Assembly: GCF_004366035.1 (NCBI RefSeq)
Contig: NZ_SOEE01000012.1
Location: forward strand, 36,409 to 100,408
Direction of reading: 5' to 3'
From: Cytobacillus oceanisediminis
GTDB lineage: Bacteria; Bacillota; Bacilli; Bacillales; Cytobacillaceae
Length of the DNA: 64,000 nt
Under the pieces are notes generated by a model. The model did not search any database. It saw nothing but the letters and a program-made list of their open reading frames with translations, and was not told where the DNA came from. Numbering within the stretch: the stretch's first letter is position 1; every line of letters begins with the position of its first letter. Position numbers and translations under genes: made by a program. Positions 6,729 to 13,704 of the stretch are shown in pieces.

Positions 6729-8093
6729 TCACACCACTGCTGCCGCAGCAAAGAACTCATTGTAAAGCGCCTGTACCGCGCGTTTTTCATCCACTGCCTG
6801 TACGCCAAACATCATGCTCACTTCAGATGAGCCCTGATTGATCATTTCCATATTTACTTTCGCTTTAGCGAGGGCCTTGGATGCCCGGGCCATTGTTCCG
6901 ATGTTTTGGCGCATCCCCTCACCAACCACCATGATAAGCGACAGGCTATGCTGGATTTTCACCTCATCCGCGTGAAGTTCATGTTGAATGCGGCTCAGAA
7001 TTTCTTCCTCCACACCATTAGTAAATTGGTTTTCCCGAAGAATAATGGAGATATCATCAATTCCTGAAGGTGTATGCTCATAGCTGAGTCCATACTCTTC
7101 CAAAATGGTCAGCAGCTTCCTCCCGAAGCCGACTTCCCTGTTCATTAAGTATTTGCCGACGTATATGCTGCAGAATCCCTGATCACTGGCAATCCCGATC
7201 ACAGGTCCGTTTGTGTTATCGCGCTCGTTCACAATCCTCGTGCCAGGAGCAGATGGATTATTCGTATTTTTAATCTGCACAGGAATTCCAGCCCTGAATG
7301 CCGGCACTAGCGCTTCATCATGCAGGACAGTAAAACCTGCATAGGAAAGCTCCCGCATTTCGCGGTATGTCAGTTCTTTGATTTCTTTAGGACTTTCCAC
7401 AATAAATGGATTTACCGAATAAACAGCATCCACATCTGTAAAATTTTCATACAAGTCCGCTTTGGCTGCTCCAGCCAAAATGGAACCTGTCACATCCGAT
7501 CCGCTCCTTGAAAATGTGAAAACCTGCCCATCCCTGCTATACCCAAAGAAACCTGGAAAAATGATAATCCCGTCCTGTTCCCTTAGGGAATATAGATTCT
7601 CATATGCCTCGGGAAGAACCTGTGCATTTCCAGGCTCCGGGCTTACAAGCAATCCCGCTTCTTTCGGGTTCACATACCTTGCTTCCACTCCCTGCTGCTG
7701 AAAATAAGCTGCAACAAGCTTAGCGTTATTATCCTCTCCGCTCGCTTTGATTAGATCCATAAAAACTTCAGGATCATCTGTATCGCTGGAGAGCCTTGTA
7801 AAAAGATCCTCCCTAATCATATCTTTAATGTCCAGACCCAGCTCTAATTCATCAGCGATTTGGCTATATCGATCCAATACAGCTTCAGCCAAGTCATCTG
7901 CTGCTTCTCCCAGAATCCGTTTCTCTGCACATGCAATTAATAAATCAGTAACCTTATTATCTGCTGAAAATCGCTTTCCAGGAGCCGAGACGACTATTAT
8001 CTTCCGCTCTGGATCAGCATTTACAATATTGAAAACCTTTTCGAGTTGCTTTCCGGATGCTAAAGAAGATCCTCCGAACTTCACGACTTTCAT
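6729..8093 (-). CDS. aspartate kinase (monofunctional, ThrD/YclM-like)
   Basis: The 454-aa enzyme phosphorylates aspartate, the first step to lysine, threonine, methionine and dipicolinate. The kinase domain opens with VVKFGGSSLAS (phosphate/ATP loop) and contains ASGEDNNAKL and FSRSGSDVTGSILA, the aspartate and nucleotide sites. The C-terminal third (from about residue 300) has two ACT domains. The second includes INQGSSEVSMMFGV, the typical effector motif. Length and the lack of a homoserine dehydrogenase part match B. subtilis YclM/ThrD rather than the two-subunit LysC. GGAGATGTCAGG precedes the ATG. No lysine riboswitch or T-box is visible upstream, so feedback control is probably by effector binding. 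Confidence 0.93.
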   Translation of the reverse strand: MKVVKFGGSSLASGKQLEKVFNIVNADPERKIIVVSAPGKRFSADNKVTDLLIACAEKRILGEAADDLAEAVLDRYSQIADELELGLDIKDMIREDLFTRLSSDTDDPEVFMDLIKASGEDNNAKLVAAYFQQQGVEARYVNPKEAGLLVSPEPGNAQVLPEAYENLYSLREQDGIIIFPGFFGYSRDGQVFTFSRSGSDVTGSILAGAAKADLYENFTDVDAVYSVNPFIVESPKEIKELTYREMRELSYAGFTVLHDEALVPAFRAGIPVQIKNTNNPSAPGTRIVNERDNTNGPVIGIASDQGFCSIYVGKYLMNREVGFGRKLLTILEEYGLSYEHTPSGIDDISIILRENQFTNGVEEEILSRIQHELHADEVKIQHSLSLIMVVGEGMRQNIGTMARASKALAKAKVNMEMINQGSSEVSMMFGVQAVDEKRAVQALYNEFFAAAAVV

Positions 8094-8278
8094 CCTGACA
8101 TCTCCTAATCTCTGAAAATTTAATCTTTATTTTACTCTTATCCGAATAGAAATCAAGAGAAATTCTATCCTGAAAACACATATGTTCACCATAAAAACAC
8201 ACAAAAATATATAAATATATTAAATATGATTAACTTGTGTGATTATATCGCTTCATAATATTATTTAAGAATAATAAA

Positions 8279-8292
8279 AGAAAACGCTTACA
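8279..8292. promoter_or_regulatory. candidate cre (CcpA) site
   Basis: AGAAAACGCTTACA matches the TGNAANCGNWNNCA consensus except at the first base. It lies between the divergent aspartokinase and rsbY-like genes, so either could be its target. Evidence is a motif match only. Confidence 0.4.
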
Positions 8293-8356
8293 AGAAACAT
8301 TTTATTTTATCCCGTTCTGCCGAATTGCCCAAAGCAAAAAAACTATTAATATTATG

Positions 8357-8382
8357 GTTTTTCCCTTTCCAAAACGGGGTAT
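8357..8382 (+). promoter_or_regulatory. candidate sigma-B promoter of the rsbY-like gene
   Basis: GTTTTT (8357-8362), a 14-bp spacer and GGGTAT (8377-8382) match the sigma-B consensus GTTTAA-N12-14-GGGTAT closely. The site is about 60 bp before the start codon. In the B. cereus group the corresponding phosphatase gene is itself under sigma-B, so this placement is biologically consistent. Confidence 0.7.
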
Positions 8383-8441
8383 ATGTTAAGGATATTTATA
8401 TAAAGATTTAAATCGTAAAAACACGGGAAGGGAAAAAGTCT

Positions 8442-9584
8442 ATGGGAATCCTAGTTGTGGACGATAATCAAGCCAATTTGTTTGTCATTCAGCATATATT
8501 AAAACGCGCCGGGTATAAAGACCATTTAACGTTTTCTTCTGCAAAGGATATGTTTCAGCATCTTCAGGGATATTCACCTTTCTCAGCTGATATAAAAGCA
8601 GACATTATCTTAATGGATATTATGATGCCGGAGATGGATGGAATTGAAGCATGCCGGCGGCTTCAGCAGATTCCACATTTAAAGGATATACCGGTGATTT
8701 TTGTAACTGCATTGGAAGATTCAAATAAGGTAGCAGAAGCTCTTGATGCGGGCGGAACTGATTATGTTATGAAGCCCATAAATAAAACGGAACTGCTTGC
8801 CCGGATTCGTGCTGCATTAAGACTTAAGTATGAAAAGGACTGGCATAAGGAGCAGGAAAATAAAATCAAGAATGAATTGGATTTATCCATGCAGGTGCAG
8901 ACCAGCATGCTGAGCGAGCCGATTTATCATGAGTACACACTGTTAAAAGCTTCCTACCTCCCAGCCAACAAACTTGCAGGGGACATGTATTACTGGTACC
9001 AAATCGATGAACATCGCTTTGCTGCCATCCAGCTGGACATGATGGGCCACGGAATTTCAGCATCCCTTGTATGCATGTTTATCTCTTCTGTTCTAAGGGA
9101 TGCCATCAGAACATGCAGCGATCCTGAATACGTCATGAAGGAACTAAATCGGTGGATGAATTCCCTTAATCAGCGCAATCAGCGGATTCCATATTATTTT
9201 ACAGCCATTTACCTCGTCCTTAATAAAAAAGACAAAACCGTCGAGTATGTAAATGCCGGGCATCCAACCGGATACGCACTAACAGATAAGAAGGAAATGG
9301 TCAGCTTACCCAGCAATATGTGTGCAGTAGGCTTTTTTGAAGATATTACGATTCAAAAAGAAACAATTCCCTATATAGACTCCATCCAGCTGCTCCTGTT
9401 TACGGACGGAGTGGAAGAAGCAGTGGAGCAGAATAATCTTAACCCTTGTGAATACCTTCAGCGCTTCGCATCCTTCCATTGGAATGCAGCCAGAACTGCA
9501 GAACCAATCGATATGATTCTGACTAAACAGCAGCAGGCAAGCGCTGATGATGATATGTGTGTTGTTCTGGTTCAGGCAGATTAG
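8442..9584 (+). CDS. response regulator-PP2C phosphatase, RsbY-like
   Basis: The 380-aa product has an N-terminal receiver domain (ILVVDDN, phospho-acceptor Asp59 in ILMDIMMPEMDG, Thr in IFVTAL, Lys in VMKPIN). A coiled linker leads to a C-terminal SpoIIE/RsbU-type PP2C domain (KLAGDMYYW, LDMMGHGISASL, LFTDGVEEA, DDDMCVVLV). Such proteins dephosphorylate the anti-anti-sigma factor RsbV when activated, freeing sigma-B. The REC-PP2C layout is that of B. cereus RsbY rather than B. subtilis RsbU/RsbP. A hybrid kinase and a CheR-like methyltransferase face it convergently, as expected for RsbK and RsbM. GGAAGGGAAAAAGTCT precedes the ATG. The role is inferred from architecture and neighbours; rsbV-rsbW-sigB are not in the window. 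Confidence 0.85.
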   Translation: MGILVVDDNQANLFVIQHILKRAGYKDHLTFSSAKDMFQHLQGYSPFSADIKADIILMDIMMPEMDGIEACRRLQQIPHLKDIPVIFVTALEDSNKVAEALDAGGTDYVMKPINKTELLARIRAALRLKYEKDWHKEQENKIKNELDLSMQVQTSMLSEPIYHEYTLLKASYLPANKLAGDMYYWYQIDEHRFAAIQLDMMGHGISASLVCMFISSVLRDAIRTCSDPEYVMKELNRWMNSLNQRNQRIPYYFTAIYLVLNKKDKTVEYVNAGHPTGYALTDKKEMVSLPSNMCAVGFFEDITIQKETIPYIDSIQLLLFTDGVEEAVEQNNLNPCEYLQRFASFHWNAARTAEPIDMILTKQQQASADDDMCVVLVQAD

Positions 9585-9608
9585 GGTGTATACATAATAT
9601 TTTTGCAA

Positions 9609-9653
9609 AAAAAACAGAGTACAGTCCCTCAAATAGGGTCCGCACTCTGTTTT
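9609..9653 (+). terminator. terminator of the rsbY-like gene
   Basis: AAACAGAGT pairs with ACTCTGTTT around an imperfect inner stem (CCCT/AGGG), followed by a T-rich tail. Confidence 0.8.
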
Positions 9654-9695
9654 TATATAAAGATAAAAATGTGATTATTTTTGAACCTTAAATAT

Positions 9696-9817
9696 TGTTT
9701 AGCTCCATAAGGAACGCTTCGGCAGCTTTTGGGATGATGCGTGTCATGCTGACGTTGCCACAGGACGTGGCGTTCATGATCTTCGTTCCTTTGCGGGCAA
9801 GGGGCTTCCGCTTTTCT
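9696..9817 (-). repeat. dispersed intergenic element, copy 1
   Basis: On the minus strand it starts AGAAAAGCGGAAGCCCCTTG directly at the stop codon of the cheR-like gene and ends GCCGAAGCGTTCCTTATGGA then GCTAAACA. The same two ends bound a second copy at 23204-23327. The middle parts differ. No coding frame is likely. Confidence 0.65.
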
Positions 9818-10632
9818 TATGCTGGAGCAGTCTTCCTGAAAATCTTTTCCTGCAGGTTGATTTCTTCAAATACAGGCACTTCCATCCTCAGCGCTTCCTT
9901 GCTTCCAAGTCCCAGAACTCCCCCCATGCTGAGGCTTTCATTGAAAAGATTAAAAACATGGCTTTGCAGATCAGTATTAAAATATATCATGACATTGCGG
10001 CATATAATCACATGAAATTCATTAAAAGAACCATCGGTCACCAGATTATGCTGCGCAAAAACCATTCGATTAAGCAGAGATGATTTTAAATAAGCTGCTT
10101 CACAATCTGTAGTGTAGTATTCTGAAAATGATTTTTTTCCGCCTGCCATAATGTAATTCTTTGTGTAGAGCTGCATTTTTTGCAGAGGGATCATTCCGCT
10201 CTCTGCTTTTTTTAACACTTTTTCATTGATGTCTGTGGCATAAATTTTAGTTCGTTCTCCCAGACCTTCTTCTTCCATCAAAATAGACATGGAATAGGCT
10301 TCCTCTCCAGTCGAACAGCCTGCATGCCAAATTCTGATCTCAGGCAATTCTCTGAGCATCGGGACTACCTCATTTCGAAAAGCTTTAAAAAACGAAGGAT
10401 CCCGGAACATTTCGGTAACATTGATTGAAAAATCGCTCAGGACCTTTTGCAGATACCCTTCTTCATGTATAACCTTCTCTGTGAGGCTTGTTATGCTGGG
10501 CAGCCGATCCCTGCTAATGCGATTTTGGATCCTCCTTGCAATAGAAGAGCGCATATATTGCCGGAAATCATACCCTGATAAACCGTAAATGGCCTTTAAA
10601 AGTAAATCTATCTCTAATTCTTCCTTTTTCAA
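9817..10632 (-). CDS. CheR-like methyltransferase, RsbM-like
   Basis: The 271-aa product is a complete CheR: an N-terminal helical domain (SGYDFRQYMRSSIARRIQNR) and a SAM-binding domain with WHAGCSTGEEAYSMSIL, YATDINEKVL and VIICRNVMIYF. CheR enzymes methylate glutamates in receptor coiled coils. Here no chemoreceptor, CheA or CheB is nearby; the upstream gene is a hybrid histidine kinase with a Glu/Gln-rich coiled coil. In B. cereus the homologous RsbM methylates RsbK and dampens sigma-B activation, and the same role is inferred. The start is TTG, with GAGGAATGAATAGAA upstream. The gene follows the kinase by about 97 bp on the same strand. Confidence 0.85.
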   Translation of the reverse strand: MKKEELEIDLLLKAIYGLSGYDFRQYMRSSIARRIQNRISRDRLPSITSLTEKVIHEEGYLQKVLSDFSINVTEMFRDPSFFKAFRNEVVPMLRELPEIRIWHAGCSTGEEAYSMSILMEEEGLGERTKIYATDINEKVLKKAESGMIPLQKMQLYTKNYIMAGGKKSFSEYYTTDCEAAYLKSSLLNRMVFAQHNLVTDGSFNEFHVIICRNVMIYFNTDLQSHVFNLFNESLSMGGVLGLGSKEALRMEVPVFEEINLQEKIFRKTAPA

Positions 10633-10729
10633 TTCTATTCATTCCTCAACTTTCGAGAATAAAATTATGGCTGCGGGGAAAGCTCCTCATTCTGTCCGTA
10701 CATTAGAAATGGCGCTCCTCCTGTTCCTT

Positions 10730-13525
10730 CTATGAAAGCCACACCCTCATAACGGACAGCAGCTGGTCCAGTTTTAATGGCTTGCTGATATAATCTGTTG
10801 CACCCGCTTCCATGCACTTTTCCCTATCGCCTTTCATTGCCTTGGCAGTAAGGGCAATGATTGGAACATCCTGATGCCTGTCCAGCCCGCGAAGCCTCTT
10901 CATGGTTTCATAACCATCCATAACCGGCATCATAATATCCATCAGCACAATATCAATCTTTTCTGTACCCATTAGTAAATCCAGACATTGCATCCCGTTT
11001 TCTGCTGTAAGGACATTCATGCCTTCTTTATTTAATGCATTTTTCAGCGCATATATATTTCTGTGATCATCATCTACGACAATGACTGTTTTATCTTTAA
11101 GCTCAGTACCTGTATGCTGATGCTCTGCTTCACTATTTCCTTCAGCAGCTAGGGGTTCTGCTGCCTCATACACTTCCTCCAGAGGTTCAGCGGTTACTGC
11201 AGCTTCTTCAAAAGCAAGCGTTCCTGCCTCAATTTCAGGCATGCCGTTTGGCAAATTCGGAATGACCAGTGTAAAACGGCTTCCTTTTCCTTCTTCACTC
11301 TCCACTTTGCAAATGCCGCCGAGCAGCTGGGCAAATTCCTTGGAGATGGACAATCCCAGGCCCGTTCCGCCATATTTTCTCATCGTGGCTCCATCGGCCT
11401 GCTGGAAGGCTTCAAAAATCAGCTGCTGCTTTTCTGCTGGAATGCCAATGCCTGTATCCAGCACTGTTATTTTAAGCCAATCATCTGTATAGGTGGATAA
11501 CGGCAAACCAAAGAAATCGCTCTGTGCGGCTTTTTCAAAAGTGACTGCTACTGAACCTTCTTCCGTAAATTTAAATGCATTTGACAGGAGATTTTTCACA
11601 ATTTGCTGCAGCCGCTGCTCATCGGTATTGAATACAGGCGGCACTTCTTCTGAAGAGCTTACAGTAAACTCAAGGTTTTTATGCTTTGCCACTTGTGTAA
11701 AATGCTGCTTCATACGCTGCGACATTTCACCCATATTGACTTCCTCAAAACTGATCTCCAATTTTCCTACTTCTACTTTTGAAAGGTCCAGAATATCATT
11801 GATCAGGGTAAGCAAATCCTGTCCTGATGTATGAATAACTTTGGAAAACTCCCTCTGTTCCTCAGTGAGCATTTGATCCGGGTCTTCTGTCAGCATCTCT
11901 GATAAAAGCAATATGCTGTTAAGCGGCGTGCGCAGCTCATGAGACATATTTGCCAGGAATTCTGACTTGTATTTTGAGCTTAAACTCAGCTGCTTTGCTT
12001 TTTCCTCCAGCTCTTCCTTGGCAGCCTGAAGTTCTTCGGATTTCATTTCCGCATCTCTGGAGCGCTCTTCAAGCTGTTCATTAATCATACGCAGCTCTTC
12101 AGATTGACTTTGCATTTCTTCAGATTGCGCCTGCAGCTCCTCCGACTGGGACTGCAGCTCTTCAGCCTGTGCCTGCAGTTCCTCTGTCTGTGCCTGAGAT
12201 TCTGCCAATAAGCGTTCGATCTCCATTCTTCCTGAAATATTCGTAATGGCTATTCCTAATGTTTCAATTACTTTTTCCAGGAGCTTGATCTGTACATCAG
12301 TGAACTGCCTCAAACTTGCCAATTCTACAACTGCAACGACCTCGTCTTTGAGCATGACGGGTGCCATCATGATGCTTTTCGGCCTGACATCTCCCAAACC
12401 GGTTGATAGGACCTTGTAGTCCTCAGGAACATCATGAAGGAATATTGTTTTCTTATCCCTGACTGTTTGCCCTGCCATTCCTTCCCCAGCAAAGAAAAAG
12501 TCTCTTCCCGCATCTTCCGCCCCATCGGCATAAGCAGCTTGTTTTTTAAATACAGGTTTGCTTCCGCTGTCATCTTTTACGTAAAAGACTCCGAGATTGG
12601 CTCCGGCGGCAGGAGCAAGCCTGGAAATAAAATCATCTGCCAAATTTGCTATAGTCACATGCTGGCTATAAATGCTTACTAATGCAGCAGACTGGCTTTG
12701 AATCCAGTTCTGCTCACTGATTTCAGCCGAATAGCGCTGTTCTTTTACGTAATAGTTCTCGAGTGAATCAGCCATAGAGTTGAAGGCTATTGCGATTTCA
12801 CCAATCTCATCTTTTGTTTCGATATTCAGCCTTGAAATGGAAGAAAGGTCTTGATAATCAATATCCTTAATCCCTTTTATAATTAAGCTGATGCTTCTGC
12901 CTGTACTTCTAATCACCCAAACTGTCACTCCGATGATTAAAATAATGGCTATTGCAACCGCAGCAACCAAAGTCGATAGTAACTGGCTATACGTTTCATT
13001 TGCACTTTCCAGGGAATCAGCCATGATGGATTCCTGATATTCTTTAAATTCAGCCAGCTTTACTAGAAGAGAGTTTCGGTTTTCCCTTTCATCCCTGTAC
13101 AGATCTTCCAAGGAATCCAGATCTCCGCTTCCCATTAATCCAATGAAGCTGTTTTGCATTTGGGCATAAGATTCATATGCCTGTTCTACTTCCTTTAATA
13201 GCAGGCTGGATTTCTGTCTATTTAATTCATTTTCCAATTTAAAAATCCGGGTTTTTATCCCTTCATGGTTTGCCTCAATCAATTCAGCCGTCATGGCTGG
13301 ATCTGCCGATTCTATGTCGGTGAGCACACTCAGCAGCTGCTGATCTGTCTGGTAAAAAAGCTGTCTGATCTCTGTAGCCTGGTTTACCTTATAATAGCGA
13401 TCCTCCACAATTTCCAGCATATTTGCCTTCATTCCGTTCACCATAGACAGAATGACAAACATTAGAATAAACATAAAAAATACGGTTAGGCCCAAACCCA
13501 TTATTTGCTTTCTCTTAAAGCTCAC
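10730..13525 (-). CDS. membrane hybrid histidine kinase, RsbK-like
   Basis: The 931-aa protein has a membrane helix near residues 10-30, an extracytoplasmic helical sensor (CHASE3/4HB-like), a second helix near 185-205 and a HAMP domain. A GAF domain (about 280-430) follows, then a long coiled coil built of EELQAQ/EELQSQ heptads. Next are a HisKA domain with MSHELRTPL (His near 528), an HATPase domain (GTGLGLSISKE) and a C-terminal receiver (VVDDDHRN, VLMDIMMPVMDG, Asp near 863). This order is that of B. cereus RsbK, which phosphorylates RsbY. The Glu/Gln heptads are the likely methylation sites for the CheR-like neighbour. The GTG at 13525 is chosen because AAGGAGAGAACAG precedes it; the frame is open to 13549. 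Confidence 0.87.
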   Translation of the reverse strand: MSFKRKQIMGLGLTVFFMFILMFVILSMVNGMKANMLEIVEDRYYKVNQATEIRQLFYQTDQQLLSVLTDIESADPAMTAELIEANHEGIKTRIFKLENELNRQKSSLLLKEVEQAYESYAQMQNSFIGLMGSGDLDSLEDLYRDERENRNSLLVKLAEFKEYQESIMADSLESANETYSQLLSTLVAAVAIAIILIIGVTVWVIRSTGRSISLIIKGIKDIDYQDLSSISRLNIETKDEIGEIAIAFNSMADSLENYYVKEQRYSAEISEQNWIQSQSAALVSIYSQHVTIANLADDFISRLAPAAGANLGVFYVKDDSGSKPVFKKQAAYADGAEDAGRDFFFAGEGMAGQTVRDKKTIFLHDVPEDYKVLSTGLGDVRPKSIMMAPVMLKDEVVAVVELASLRQFTDVQIKLLEKVIETLGIAITNISGRMEIERLLAESQAQTEELQAQAEELQSQSEELQAQSEEMQSQSEELRMINEQLEERSRDAEMKSEELQAAKEELEEKAKQLSLSSKYKSEFLANMSHELRTPLNSILLLSEMLTEDPDQMLTEEQREFSKVIHTSGQDLLTLINDILDLSKVEVGKLEISFEEVNMGEMSQRMKQHFTQVAKHKNLEFTVSSSEEVPPVFNTDEQRLQQIVKNLLSNAFKFTEEGSVAVTFEKAAQSDFFGLPLSTYTDDWLKITVLDTGIGIPAEKQQLIFEAFQQADGATMRKYGGTGLGLSISKEFAQLLGGICKVESEEGKGSRFTLVIPNLPNGMPEIEAGTLAFEEAAVTAEPLEEVYEAAEPLAAEGNSEAEHQHTGTELKDKTVIVVDDDHRNIYALKNALNKEGMNVLTAENGMQCLDLLMGTEKIDIVLMDIMMPVMDGYETMKRLRGLDRHQDVPIIALTAKAMKGDREKCMEAGATDYISKPLKLDQLLSVMRVWLS

Positions 13526-13625
13526 CTGTTCTCTCCTTCTTTCCCCCAATATTTCTTTATCTTTGTTTCCGTTCTCAAGTTCATGTTCACGTTTATGAGT
13601 TTAGGATTTTAATAGACTAGCTTCT

Positions 13626-13651
13626 TTACCCTTATCCGTTATAAATCAAAC
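13626..13651 (-). promoter_or_regulatory. candidate sigma-B promoter of the rsbK-like gene
   Basis: On the minus strand GTTTGA (13646-13651), a 14-bp spacer and GGGTAA (13626-13631) resemble GTTTAA-N12-14-GGGTAT with two mismatches. It lies about 100 bp upstream of the GTG start, between that gene and the terminator of the GTPase gene. Confidence 0.55.
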
Positions 13652-13672
13652 CTGCTTTTCTATTTTTTTCAT

Positions 13673-13698
13673 AAAAAAAAGGAAGGAAAACTCCTTCC
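13673..13698 (-). terminator. terminator of the dynamin-like GTPase gene
   Basis: On the minus strand GGAAGG and CCTTCC form a hairpin with a short loop, followed by eight T. Confidence 0.8.
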
Positions 13699-13704
13699 TG
13701 ATGT

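Noticed and set aside
8094..8441. Lysine riboswitch upstream of the aspartokinase gene
   Set aside because: The region is AT-rich and lacks the conserved L-box cores.
9695..10015. 106-aa plus-strand frame overlapping the end of the cheR-like gene, considered as a CheB fragment
   Set aside because: Its text has no CheB motif and the region is explained by the cheR gene and the repeat element.
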